A DNA stretch of 64,000 nt from NCBI GenBank assembly GCA_032718475.1, contig JAUCBJ010008896.1, positions 124,001-188,000 of the forward strand. Reading direction: 5' to 3'. The notes below the pieces were generated by a model that saw nothing but the letters and a program-made list of their open reading frames with translations, made no database searches and was not told the origin of the DNA. Positions within the stretch are counted from its first letter, which is position 1; each line of letters opens with the position of its first letter. The position numbers and the translations under genes were made by a program. Of this stretch, positions 32,691 through 44,799 are shown in pieces. This DNA is from Nemertoderma westbladi. Taxonomy: Eukaryota; Xenacoelomorpha; Nemertodermatida; Nemertodermatidae.

Positions 32691-33164
32691 ATGGATACCA
32701 TCTGGAAATCAGATCTCTCCAGGCACCTGAAGACTAAGTTCTTTCGAGCCACAGTGGAAAGTGTATTTTTATATGGGGGTGAGACCTGGACACTGACTAA
32801 ATCACTTGAACAACGAATTGATAGTTGCTTTCTAAGACTACTAAGGGCAGCCCTAAACATCAGCTGGAGACAACACATAACAAACGCCGAGCTTTATGGT
32901 ACAATACCACCTGTATCAACCACCCTCCGTGAACGCAGATTAAGATTCAGTGGGCACTGCTGGCGAAGTAAAGACGAGGTCATACCAGATCTACTTCTCT
33001 GGCAACCAACTCATGGAAAGCCTAGTCGTGGACGACCGGCCATAACATATATAGATCAACTTGAAAGGGATACTGAACTTGGGAGAAACGAAATTGCGAC
33101 AACTATGGAGAATCGGGAAGCCTGGAAGGATCTCATTTCCACTGTCCGAGTTCGCTCGACCTAG
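32691..33164 (+). pseudogene. LINE C-terminal region
   Basis: In the same frame as the preceding RT piece, separated by one TAA. It contains LYGGETWTLT, RRLRFSGHCWRS and GRPAITYID, conserved after the RT domain in this LINE group. It ends in TAG at 33162-33164, six bases before the flanking duplication. Confidence 0.85.
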
Positions 33165-33170
33165 TAGCAG

Positions 33171-33199
33171 TATTGTTAAGTGGTATTGCTAAGTGATGA
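33171..33199. repeat. Last remnant of the ~50-bp array
   Basis: TATTGTTAAGTGGTATTGCT followed by AAGTGATGA, about half a unit, directly after the LINE. It shows the array once ran past this point. Confidence 0.85.
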
Positions 33200-33247
33200 A
33201 GTGCCTTCTTTGCCATGCCTTCCCGCTCGATGTTGTTGTATTGTATG

Positions 33248-33309
33248 CTTGCATTCTATGCCGTGCAGCTTGCATTCTATGCCGTGCAGCTTGCATTCTA
33301 TGCCGTGCA
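33248..33309. repeat. 21-bp tandem repeat, three copies
   Basis: Three nearly perfect copies of a 21-bp unit beginning CTTGCATTCTATGCC. Confidence 0.9.
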
Positions 33310-33578
33310 ATTTTTTGTTCTATGTGATTTTGAAATATTCCTTGTCTTAGAATGTTTTTACAAGTTGTATATCTCCTCACCTTGCAGACCTGTTTTGATC
33401 AGACCTGCGGTTTTACCAATGTCGTTCCCTTAAGTAATACACTGTTTTACAGAAATAACAAACGCATTTGAGCTGTCTAACGGTTTATAACATCTTGTGT
33501 TGTAATTCCCATTTACTCTATAATATTGAGACTTTTTAGTAAAATTCAATATTACTTTCGACCTTTGCAATCTCCAAA

Positions 33579-33680
33579 ATGAAGTTCACTATCGGCGTAG
33601 TGTGTTTGATAGCCGTCCTGGGAATCTCTCAAGGGCTTCCGATTTTAAGGCCGACACCCTTTCGAGGAGTTTGGTACTAA
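33579..33680 (+). CDS. Putative small secreted peptide (33 aa)
   Basis: ATG in a good context (CCAAAATGA). The first ~19 residues form a typical signal peptide (Lys, then a hydrophobic run ending ISQG), leaving a short Pro/Arg-containing peptide LPILRPTPFRGVWY before TAA. A polyadenylation-like AATAAA occurs about 50 bp downstream (near 33732). A second exon with Arg-rich coding-like sequence (about 33845-34010) is possible, but no good splice donor was found. It could be a peptide-hormone or antimicrobial precursor, an exon of a larger gene, or a chance ORF. Composition is more balanced than its flanks. Confidence 0.4.
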   Translation: MKFTIGVVCLIAVLGISQGLPILRPTPFRGVWY

Positions 33681-33989
33681 TAATGATAAAGAAATAAGCT
33701 TTAAATGTGAGTTGGATTTGCGTTTTAATAAAGACTTATATGAAGTATTTTTGTAATATAGTTGCGACGATTAAAATAATTTATTATTATTTTATTTTTT
33801 TATTATTAATATAATTTATTATACTTATTAAGTATTTAGAAAGGCGTTCAAACCCGCGGGGTTTTCACAACTCCCTCGGGAACGAGGAGATTGAGAAAGA
33901 GAAGCTGATGGATTCATTACTGAGGTTGATGACAACGGAACAATCGACAAAGAAGATATTTCCACAAAAAATACACTTAAAAGTAAAGG

Positions 33990-34065
33990 TCGTCACCGGG
34001 GGTTGAACCAGCGCTATACGTACGTTTCAGCCTATCAGACCTCATTAACAGCTCAACTCCAATTC
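33990..34065 (-). other. Possible tRNA-derived SINE fragment
   Basis: On the minus strand, GGTTCAACCCC resembles an RNA polymerase III B box, with an A-box-like TGAGCTGTTAATGAGG about 35 bp upstream. No intact tRNA fold is claimed. Confidence 0.25.
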
Positions 34066-35377
34066 ATTTATTTCTTAAAAGTAAAATACACTTGATATAG
34101 ACCTACCTAAGATAAACAAGTATTACATCGAATTGGTATTGTACAGTTATATGGGTGATGAAGGTGTAATAGCCACATAGCCAAATTCCGGTAGTGTGTT
34201 GAATTACAGCAGTAACATGTGGTGGCGGCCAATATCGCTTAGATTCAAATGTACCTTAATGGAAAGTATATCCCGAATTCCCTTTGTGTAGAACACGTGC
34301 AGTTATATTTTAACAACTTCAACTACATAAGATCACTAATACGCCAATGAGCACTAACAAATAAAAGTTTAGTTTTCTTAAGCCATTATGGCAGAGATTA
34401 CGTATACGTTGATAAGGAACCCAGCATGGAATAAACCATTTCTAAACCCTATGCGATTTATTGGTGGCATTGCATTGGTGAGATTTATATGATGTCAATA
34501 ATTGGAGATTTTCTAGAGACTTTCATTACACCCTCAGTTCAAAGGTCTCCCGCCGCTAGAGAGATACATGTCTATACACGTATTATGTCCTGCTTTTTAA
34601 TCCGCTCAATCTGAATCTTGTCATATGTGTAACAGTAGAACACATCAGTCGGTCGGTGGTCGGTCAGCAGGGTCGGTGATCGGCCTGTTGTTCTCTAGTC
34701 TGCCGCTAAAGGGAGTAGGGCCTAAATGTAAGAAAGTGATAACCTTCCCCATTTCAATCTGTTTAAGCTGAATTTTGGAATATGTATTGTACCAGACCAC
34801 ATTGTGTCTTTTTGAGTAGTGTAGGCCTACAGTACTAGTACTAGTAATTCATCTGCACTTTCTTCTTTAGTCTGTCACAAGAACGGGAATTGTCTAATAG
34901 TGAAAACCTTCTCTAATTCCCTTGATCTCAATCTGTTTAAGTTGAATCTTAATAAGAATAATAGAATATCTACCTCCCTTCCCACTAGACTTCCGGTTTA
35001 ATAAAATAAGAAGGTTCAGTTTGACTTGCAATATATTTGACAGCTACTGGAACAATAACTACTACACTGTATCTCTCACCAATACAGCTATTGCACTTTA
35101 CGGTGTAAATAACGTAATACCAATAACACAATAATAAAGTACTAATAAACATTAGGGAAGGTGACATTAATGTAGGAAATGCACCCGAGAATAAATTCTG
35201 TATCACAATAACAACATTAAATACGCCGCGATATTGGCACTAATCGTCACTAAACATCTGACTGATCTAATATTAACACCTTCACCTTGTACGCCCAAAA
35301 TATCAGTTACCTCTCAGCTGTGAGTAATATATCCAGGGTTATTACTCTCTTAATTACATCGTTTATTGGTTTGGTAT
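34066..35377. other. No feature recognised
   Basis: AT-rich single-copy-looking sequence. Short open frames carry no recognisable content. Confidence 0.5.
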
Positions 35378-38300
35378 CATTACTAACAGAAACCTGGCTG
35401 CTTCATTACTAACAGAAACCTGGCAGCTTCATTACTAACAGAAACCTGGCTGCTTCATTACTAACAGAAACCTGGCTGCTTCATTACTAACAGAAACCTG
35501 GCTGCTTCATTACTAACAGAAACCTGGCTGCTTCATTACTAACAGAAACCTGGCAGCTTCATTACTAACAGAAACCTCGCTGCTTCATTACTAACAGAAC
35601 CCTGGCTGGTTCATTACTAACAGAAACCTGGCTGCTTCATTACTAACAGAAACCTGGCTGCTTCATTACTAACAGAAACCTGGCTGCTTCATTACTAACA
35701 GAAACCTGGCTGCTTCATTACTAACAGAAACCTGGCTGCTTCATTACTAACAGAAACCTGGCTGCTTCATTACTAACAGAAACCTGGCTGCTTCATTAAT
35801 AACAGAAACCTGGCTGCTTCATTACTAACAGAAACTGGCTGCTTCATTACTAACAGAAACCTGGCAGCTTCATTACTAACAGAAACTGGCTGCTTCATTA
35901 CTAACAGAAACCTCGCAGCTTCATTACTAACAGAAACCTGGCTGCTTCATTACTAACAGAATCCTGGCTGCTTCATTACTAACAGAAACCTGGCAGCTTC
36001 ATTACTAACAGAAACCTGGCTGCTTCAGAAACCTGGCTGCTTCATTACTAACAGAAACCTGGCTGCTTCATTACTAACAGAAACCTGGCTGCTTCATTAC
36101 TAACAGAAACCTGGCTGCTTCATTACTAACAGAAACCTGGCTGCTTCATTACTAACAGAAACCTGGCTGCTTCATTACTAACAGAAACCTGGTTGCTTCA
36201 TTACTAACAGAAACCTGGCTGCTTCATTACTAACAGAAACCTGGCTGCTTCATTACTAACAGAAACCTGGCTGCTTCAGAAACCTGGCTGCTTCATTACT
36301 AACAGAAACCTGGCTGCTTCATTACTAACAGAAACCTGGCTGCTTCATTACTAACAGAAACCTGGCTGCTTTATTACTAACAGAAACCTGGCTGCTTCAT
36401 TACTAACAGAAACCTGGCTGCTTCATTACTAACAGAAACCTGGCTGCTTCATTACTAACAGAAACCTGGCTGCTTCATTACTAACAGAAACCTGGTTGCT
36501 TCATTACTAACAGAAACCTGGATGCTTCATTACTAACAGAAACCTGGCTGCTTCATTACTAGCAGAAACCTGGCTGCTTCATTACTAACAGAAACCTGGC
36601 TGCTTCAGAAACCTGGCTGCTTCAGAAACCTGGCTGCTTCATTACCAACAGAAACCTGGCTGCTCCATTACTAACAGAAACCTGGCTGCTTCATTACTAA
36701 CAGAAACCTGGCTGCTTCAGAAACCAGGCTGCTTCAGAAACCTGGCTGCTTCAGAAACCTGGCTGCTTCATTACCAACAGAAACCTGGCTGCTCCATTAC
36801 TAGCAGAAACCTGGCTGCTTCATTACTAACAGAAACCTGGCTGCTTCATTACTAACAGAAACCTGGCTGCTTCATTACTAACAGAAACCTGGCTGCTTCA
36901 TTACTAACAGAAACCTGGCTGCTTCATTACTAACAGAAACCTGGCTGCTTCATTACTAACAGAAACCTGGCTGCTTCATTACTAACAGAAACCTAGCTGC
37001 TTCATTACTAACAGAAACCTGGCAGCTTCATTACTAACAGAAACCTGGCTGCTTCATTACTAACAGAAACCTGGCAGCTTCATTACTAACAGAAACATGG
37101 CTGCTTCATTACTAACAGAAACCTGGCTGCTTCATTACTAACAGAAACCTGGCTGCTTCATTACTAACAGAAACCTGGCAGCTTCATTACTAACAGAAAC
37201 CTGGCTGCTTCATTACTAACAGAAATCTGGCTGCATCATTACTAACAGAAACCTGGCTGCTTCATTACTAACAGAAACCTGGCAGCTTCATTACTAACAG
37301 AAACCTGGCTGCTTCATTACTAACAGAAACCTGGCAGCTTCCTTACTAACAGAAACCTGGCTGCTTCATTACTAACAGAAACCTGGCTGCTTCATTACTA
37401 ACAGAAACCTGGCAGCTTCATTACTAACAGAAACCTGGTTGCTTCATTACTAACAGAAACCTGGCTGCTTCATTACTAACAGAAACCTGGTTGCTTCATT
37501 ACTAACAGAAACCTGGCAGCTTCATTACTAACAGAAACCTGGTTGCTTCATTACTAACAGAAACCTGGCTGCTTCATTACTAACAGAAACCTTGCTGCTT
37601 CATTACTAACAGAAACCTGGCTGCTTCATTACTAACAGAAACCTGGCTGCTTCATTACTAACAGAAACCTGGCTGCTTCATTACTAACAGAAACCTGGCT
37701 GCTTCATTACTAACAGAAACCTGGCTGCTTCATTACTAACAGAAACCTGGCTGCTTCATTACTAACAGAAACCTGGCTGCTTCATTACTAACAGAAACCT
37801 GGCTGCTTCATTACTAACAGAAACCTTGCTGCTTCATTACTAACAGAAACCTGGTTGGTTCATTACTAACAGAAACCTGGCTGCTTCATTACTAACAGAA
37901 ACCTGGCTGCTTCATTACTAACAGAAACCTGGCTGCTTCATTACTAACAGAAACCTGGCTGCTTCATTACTAACAGAAACCTGGCTGCTTCATTACTAAC
38001 AGAAACCTGGCAGCTTCATTACTAACAGAAACCTGGCTGCTTCATTACTAACAGAAACCTGGCTGCATCATTACTAACAGAAACCTGGCTGCTTCATTAC
38101 TAACAGAAACCTGGCAGCTTCATTACTAACAGAAACCTGGCAGCTTCATTACTAACAGAAACCTGGCTGCTTCATTACTAACAGAAACCTGGCTGCTTCA
38201 TTACTAACAGAAACCTGGCTGCTTCATTACTAACAGAAACCTGGCAGCTTCATTACTAACAGAAACCTGGCTGCTTCATTACTAACAGAAACCTGGCTGC

Positions 38301-40771
38301 TTCATTACTAACAGAAACCTGGCTGCTTCATTACTAACAGAAACCTGGCTGCTTCATTACTAACAGAAACCTGGCAGCTTCATTACTAACAGAAACCTGG
38401 CTGCTTCATTACTAACAGAAACCTGGCTGCTTCATTACTAACAGAAACCTGGCTGCTTCATTACTAACAGAAACCTGGCTGCTTCATTACTAACAGAAAC
38501 CTGGCTGCTTCATTACTAACAGAAACCTGGCTGCTTCATTACTAACAGAAACCTGGCTGCTTCATTACTAACAGAAACCTGGCTGCTTCATTACTAACAG
38601 AAACCTGGTTGCTTCATTACTAACAGAAACCTGGCAGCTTCATTACTAACAGAAACCTGGCTGCTTCATTACTAACAGAAACCTGGCTGCTTCATTACTA
38701 ACAGAAACCTGGCAGCTTCATTACTAACAGAAACCTGGCTGCTTCATTACTAACAGAAACCTGGCTGCTTCATTACTAACAGAAACCTGGCTGCTTCATT
38801 ACTAACAGAAACCTGGCTGCTTCATTACTAACAGAAACCTGGCTGCTTCATTACTAACAGAAACCTGGCTGCTTCATTACTAACAGAAACCTGGCTGCTT
38901 CATTACTAACAGAAACCTGGCTGCTTCATTACTAACAGAAACCTGGCTGCTTCATTACTAACAGAAACCTGGCTGCTTCATTACTAACAGAAACCTGGCA
39001 GCTTCATTACTAACAGAAACCTGGTTGCATCATTACTAACAGAAACCTGGCTGCTTCATTACTAACAGAAACCTGGTTGCTTCATTACTAACAGAAACCT
39101 GGTTGCTTCATTACTAACAGAAACCTGGCTGCTTCATTACTAACAGAAACCTGGCTGCTTCATTACTAACAGAAACCTGGCTGCTTCATTACTAACAGAA
39201 ACCTGGCTGCTTCATTACTAACAGAAACCTGGCTGCTTCATTACTAACAGAAACCTGGCAGCTTCATTACTAACAGAAACCTGGCTGCTTCATTACTAAC
39301 AGAAACCTGGCTGCTTCATTACTAACAGAAACCTGGCTGCTTCATTACTAACAGAAACCTTGCAGCTTCATTACTAACAGAAACCTGGCAGCTTCATTAC
39401 TAACAGAAACCTGGCTGCTTCATTACTAACAGAAACCTGGCTGCTTCATTACTAACAGAAACCTGGCTGCTTCATTACTAACAGAAACCTGGCAGCTTCA
39501 TTACTAACAGAAACCTGGTTGCTTCATTACTAACAGAAACCTGGCAGCTTCATTACTAACAGAAACCTGGCTGCTTCATTACTAACAGAAACCTGGCTGC
39601 TTCATTACTAACAGAAACCTGGCTGCTTCATTACTAACAGAAACCTGGCTGCTTCATTACTAACAGAAACCTGGCTGCTTCATTACTAACAGAAACCTGG
39701 CTGCTTCATTACTAACAGAAACCTGGCTGCTTCATTACTAACAGAAACCTGGCAGCTTCATTACTAACAGAAACCTGGTTGCTTCATTACTAACAGAAAC
39801 CTGGCTGCTTCATTACTAACAGAAACCTGGCTGCTTCATTACTAACAGAAACCTGGCTGCTTCATTACTAACAGAAACCTGGCTGCTTCATTACTAACAG
39901 AAACCTGGCTGCTTCATTACTAACAGAAACCTGGCTGCTTCATTACTAACAGAAACCTGGCTGCTTCATTACTAACAGAAACCTGGCTGCTTCATTACTA
40001 ACAGAAACCTGGCTGCTTCATTACTAACAGAAACCTGGCTGCTTCATTACTAACAGAAACCTGGCTGCTTCATTACTAACAGAAACCTGGCTGCTTCATT
40101 ACTAACAGAAACCTGGCTGCTTCATTACTAACAGAAACCTGGCTGCTTCATTACTAACAGAAACCTGGCTGCTTCATTACTAACAGAAACCTGGCTGCTT
40201 CATTACTAACAGAAACCTGGCAGCTTCATTACTAACAGAAACCTGGTTGCATCATTACTAACAGAAACCTGGCTGCTTCATTACTAACAGAAACCTGGTT
40301 GCTTCATTACTAACAGAAACCTGGCTGCTTCATTACTAACAGAAACCTGGCTGCTTCATTACTAACAGAAACCTGGCTGCTTCATTACTAACAGAAACCT
40401 GGCTGCTTCATTACTAACAGAAACCTGGCTGCTTCATTACTAACAGAAACCTGGCTGCTTCATTACTAACAGAAACCTGGCTGCTTCATTACTAACAGAA
40501 ACCTGACTGCTTCATTAAACAGAAACCTGGCTGCTCCATTACTAACAGAAACCTGGCTGCTTCATTACTAACAGAAACCTGGCTGCTTCATTACTAACAG
40601 AAACCTGGCTGCTTCATTACAAACAGAAACCTGGCTGCTTCATTACTAACAGAAACCTGGCTGCTTCATTACAAACAGAAACCTGGCTGCTTCATTACTA
40701 ACAGAAACCTGGCTGCTTCATTACTAACAGAAACCTGGCTGCGTCATTACTAACAGAAACCTGGCTGCTTC
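35378..40771. repeat. 5.4-kb array of a 26-bp unit
   Basis: About 207 tandem copies of a 26-bp unit (CATTACTAACAGAAACCTGG then CTGCTT). Variants recur: CAGCTT and TTGCTT forms, CTCCAT, and a 17-bp form lacking TTACTAACA (near 36026, 36276, 36607, 36717). A block with two 17-bp forms and TTACCAAC is repeated 129 bp apart (about 36600 and 36730). A CAGCTT-TTGCAT-CTGCTT-TTGCTT variant series occurs twice, 1222 bp (47 units) apart (39000 and 40220), so segmental amplification has happened. All frames carry stops; not coding. Confidence 0.98.
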
Positions 40772-40860
40772 TTTGTGGTATGTAGGCATACACACACCAT
40801 TCGTTGTTGTGTTTCCTCATTGCGGTGATAATCGTTGTATTGTTGAATGTTTCTTGGACC

Positions 40861-40898
40861 CATGGCCTACTGAAATAATTACATTTAAGTAGGCCATG
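40861..40898. repeat. 38-bp stem-loop
   Basis: CATGGCCTACT at the left and its perfect complement at the right, with a further AAAT/ATTT pairing around a short loop. It lies at the edge of a relic integrase. Confidence 0.85.
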
Positions 40899-41200
40899 TT
40901 CGACCTCTTGAAGTTCTCGCTCGGTCCTGACGAAATTGCTTCCGTTGTCTGAATAAAACTTTTCTATCTGTCCTCTCTTTCAATTAATAAATCGTTCAAG
41001 AGGATTTAAGAATGCAGAGATTGAAGCGTCTACAGCTATCTCTATTGCGACGGGTCTGGATGTAAAGCGTACGAAGAATAGGGCGTATTGTATCTCGCTG
41101 TGTCTCTGTACTTTACTTTGATTGTGATGGGTCCTAACAGTTCGACTCCAGTGTATGTAAACGATGGTTGGTAGGCCTTTATTCTATCTTCCGGGAGGGG
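40865..41200 (-). pseudogene. Relic BEL/Pao integrase fragment
   Basis: Minus-strand reading, across small indels, gives PEDRIKAYQPSFTYTGVELL (first catalytic region; Asp replaced by Glu in this relic), and then, in another phase, a stretch equivalent to ERFINRRGQIEKFYSDNGSN, holding the second catalytic Asp. A 23-base poly-G tract (41197-41219) sits where the CxxC region should join. Confidence 0.65.
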
Positions 41201-41219
41201 GGGGGGGGGGGGGGGGGGG

Positions 41220-42129
41220 CATGATTTCTCTTTTCTTTCCCTCTATTTTCGCTTCTTACAACAAGTGAGGCATTTGAGAGTAAATTCCACAAGTTTGTGG
41301 TGCTGCTACGCATTAGTTAGTTACCTACCTTACAGACCTGTCTCTTTATTTCATTACCCGTTCCGTCTCCCTTTGAGAATATCAACATTTCCTATTTCTC
41401 TCTACATTTCCTGGCTTGGCCTCCTGAGAATCCCTTCAGCTGCGGGGCCAAACCTACCGTTCAGCTGGCTGCCATCAGCTGATCACTGGTTGCATGCAAT
41501 GTCTAGGTCTAGGTCTTGTTGCTTTTTAGTTTTTTACATACTTTGGTACTAACACAGTTGTTTACTTAACGTGCGTGACAAACAAATAAATAAATATATT
41601 TGTAATTATTGGTTACTCAAGCTTCTACTTCAATTGTTATTATTATTATCATTATTATTAATATTACAGACAAAATAGGTTCCGAAGAATTTCCTAGATC
41701 TGGTTGAGCAAACGGAATAGATTAGGAACAGCGTTATACAGTATGTTTCGGGTTTAACTTCAGAACCTCCACAAGTAGTTGATTAATTAATTTCAGTGTC
41801 ATTTTCGTTTGAATTTTATTTTCATGCGTGAGCGTAAACTTATTTCGGACGTATTTCGGAAAATTGAGCAGTATGCTCATTTTCGTGCACCTAAAAGTGG
41901 GCGTGGAGTTATACATACTGTAACTACAGCATAGGCTACAAATAACAAGTTATAATTTAAAATATACTTCGGGAATATTTTTTATATATGGAGAGAAAAA
42001 CATGAAGGATCCATCGAACTTCTGGTCAAAGGGCGACAATGCTTAGAAGAGGAAACTGCTTTGAATATGGGGCAGCGGAATCGAGTTTACCAAGAGATTG
42101 GAGGATCTTAATTTAACGGGAACCAAGTT
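41220..42129. other. No feature recognised
   Basis: Mixed-composition sequence. The 95-codon frame at 41265-41552 has no recognisable content and is probably fortuitous. Confidence 0.4.
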
Positions 42130-42491
42130 TTATTCAAGGATAATCGCTCTTCCTTCTACAATAATGCGTATTGAGAAACCCGAGATAAGGAGAGCGGGGG
42201 GATATTTCTGAAAATTCCGAGCTTGGGCTACTACTACCATCGGCATTCTGCTTGCAGCTGCATGCCAAAGCACAAGAGTATGTAATAGCTTGTCCCTTCG
42301 GCGAAAGCAATGTCCTGCAAAGCGAAGGCGGTCAAACCAGGGGAAAATAATGGAACACTTCCAATTTTGTAGAGTCTGATTGGTAATGTGTTTATTGTAC
42401 TTGTCACAATGAATCTGGCGCAGCATTCTTGTGAAAGTGCCATCCAGAGATTTGGTAACCATTGCAGTTCAAGCCCAGCATGGACCCCCAT
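42130..42491 (-). pseudogene. LINE C-terminal fragment
   Basis: The minus strand encodes KSLDGTFTRMLRQIHCDKYN and RLRFAGHCFRRRDK, matching the C-terminal region of the LINE at 57219-58335 (KSLDGTFTGMIRRVHC, RLRFAGHCFRREDQ). Its 5' side ends at an 18-base poly-G tract (42492-42509), beyond which LINE sequence is not continuous. Confidence 0.8.
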
Positions 42492-42509
42492 GGGGGGGGG
42501 GGGGGGGGG

Positions 42510-44322
42510 TTATAATCGAGAGGTCCCCTGCAACGGCTTCCCGAAGTTTTCATGTTTTGTCAAAATTCGGTTTTATAATTCCATTGGAAATCACCATTAT
42601 TGTGCTGCATGACTATCAATTATTGCCACTGTGTATGTACAGTATATAGGGTGAACTCCTCTGAATGTCAAGTGAATGTCTCTGAATGTCTGAAATTTTA
42701 CGAGAGGCTAACCCCACATCCGCCAATTAGCAGGAACACTCACGAAAGTTTATATATATATATATATTATCAAATATATATATCTGGTCTGAATGTACAA
42801 TCAATCACTGTAAGTATAGCTTCGGCACTTATAAACTGCTTCAAGGGAATAAAGTGACGATTACGTGTAAACCGTTCCGTTATATTGTGTTGTTGGCGGG
42901 CAAATGTACGTGTGACTTATATATATTACAGGTAGGACACTATGTTGGACTTAGTACGTGGTAAGCGCACAGTTTACTCGTGCTGTATACATAGTGTTAG
43001 TAGATTATAGTTAATAGTTTGGGAATAATATTGCAGTACTATGGACGCACACACTCGCACTAAATGAACCGAATCTATTACAAACAGGGCGCAGGCAGCA
43101 CTAACCGTGTGGAAATCGAGTATCTGATGGAATCTGATCTTGTATATTCATCAACAAGGTAAAGCAATAATAGTAACTAATAATAATGCACGCAATAGGC
43201 AATAAGGAATGCAACAAGTTAATGATGCAATACAGCAAGGTGAAATATCACGAGTTACAAGTTACATGCCTTAAGTTACATGACTCGTAGTGGGCTTAAT
43301 ATGTTGTGGGGCGAGCGACGAAAGTAAGCGAGCTTAGCATACAGGTACCACTAACTCAATCGGTGTGTCTGTTGTTCTGTCGATCTGTCGTGTCCAATTT
43401 TAAACGTAAATAACTCAGCCAAATCTTGATAAAATATATCCAAACTTGGTACATATGTAGTCTGGCAAAAGTTTAGAAATTTTCCAAGTTGAATTTGCGT
43501 GGGGTCTTCGTGCAGCATCTGTGTAACTGTCTTACAGTTATAATAAATTAATATACCCAAAAATTTTTAGGCTTGGCATCAGCTGGTTGCTAGAAGACTA
43601 CAGGATTACAGTACGGTACCGGTACTGTTAACTGTTACAGTGGTACAGAGTTACCGGTACCGTCTTCAGGTCGTTGGTCGTTGGCAAGGCCATCTAAGTG
43701 GAACGGAATGGAATGGAAACGGAACCTGCGGGAATTCTACTGTTCTACGGGAATAAACCGCAGCTGTCCAGTGACTACGGACGGCTAGGCCTACTGGGAT
43801 GAGCAGGTATTTCGATCGAGTTTCTCGTATTCTCGATTTTCTCGAATTCTCGATATTTCCTATAAACCACATGGCTTCGCATATTGAACGTGTGATTGGA
43901 AATAAGTTTGTGCTACCCGTCCGCCCCTTGGGTGGTAGATGTCGCGGTTATGTATTGGTTGGTAGGAAGGGGGCGGGGGGGGGGGGGTGCAGTTTAAAAG
44001 GGCTGAACACGTACTGTCCCCCTTTCTTTGATTGATTGTCGGTATGGTTAAATTTCTCAAATACTGATTTTGTGATACAGTCGCTCAATTTTAATTTGAA
44101 TCTCATAACTGGGCCTCGTCCTGCGCGAAGGCCCCACGAACGTGTTAGGTCATGCCTGAGAGTAATGGGATGAACATCGACTATATAAGCACGGCAAGAA
44201 TAGAACAGCCAATAGGGTGCAAGAATACCTGTACCGGTAGTTACCAATGAGAGTTCAGCACTACCATAACTGCTGCTAGGCAACATATAAACAAGTTTCA
44301 CGGTGGTATACAATATGAGTTA
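42510..44322. other. No gene recognised
   Basis: Contains an AT dinucleotide tract near 42752-42780, ACCGGT-rich sequence at 43610-43660 and a 13-base G run at 43975-43987. Short open frames are uninformative. Confidence 0.45.
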
Positions 44323-44714
44323 GCGCCAGACCGTCCTACGGACATCTTGCCCCACCCCGCAGGGTTGGTGGCATTAGGTTCATAGAGGGCCAGTCGGGAC
44401 CTACCGGTAGCCTTATCTGGGAGTCCCGGTCTGAGTCGGACATACCTGTACCGAGGGAGGCCCTGACTGTCAGATCACACCCTTACCGGTACTACACCTC
44501 ACGGCCTATATCCCTGGTTCGTTGAGTACCTACCGTCATAGGTTTTACCTCACCTAGTTAGTTAGGCCTATCATTTGTTGTTTATTGTTTACCTTTACCA
44601 TAGCAGGATATTTACCACCCTGTCTATCGCTTATTATACGATTGGATTATAGCCTATCTTCCTATTAGCATTCCTATTACCAGTCAGCCAAGTGGCGACT
44701 TTACCACCTTGGCG
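44323..44714 (+). repeat. 5' LTR of the Gypsy-like element
   Basis: Identical by eye to 49897-50288. Starts GCGCCAGACC and ends CACCTTGGCG. The next base begins the primer-binding site. Confidence 0.9.
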
Positions 44715-44728
44715 TGGTGGCAGCGGTG
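44715..44728 (+). promoter_or_regulatory. Primer-binding site (tRNA-Leu)
   Basis: TGGTGGCAGCGGTG is complementary to the 3' end of animal tRNA-Leu (ending ...CACCGCTGCCA plus CCA), as known to me from vertebrate tRNA-Leu. It lies immediately after the 5' LTR. Confidence 0.75.
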
Positions 44729-44799
44729 TACGATTATTCGAATCCCTCCTGAATACCAACCCACGGTACCGGTACCGGCTGTCTAATTACGGATAAAAG

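Larger units (their letters stand above)
29691..33170 (+). mobile_element. Dead LINE (APE-type non-LTR element, RTE-like) inside the array
   Basis: About 3.5 kb flanked by an 11-bp direct repeat TATTGTTAAGT (29680-29690 and 33171-33181), which also keeps the array in register. It has a 5' region of about 660 bp, an apurinic-type endonuclease, an RT and a C-terminal region, with almost no 3' UTR after the last stop. Its size and short 3' end fit RTE-like LINEs, though the clade is not certain. Several stops and frameshifts make it inactive. Confidence 0.85.

Noticed and set aside
33845-34010. Second exon of the small secreted peptide gene
   Set aside because: The open Arg/Glu-rich stretch is suggestive, but joining it needs a weak GTACTA donor; not asserted.
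35378-40771. CRISPR-like array
   Set aside because: Direct 26-bp tandem repeat without spacers in an animal genome; a minisatellite.
41265-41552. 95-aa ORF with hydrophobic stretches
   Set aside because: No conserved motif, no splice or promoter context; probably chance.
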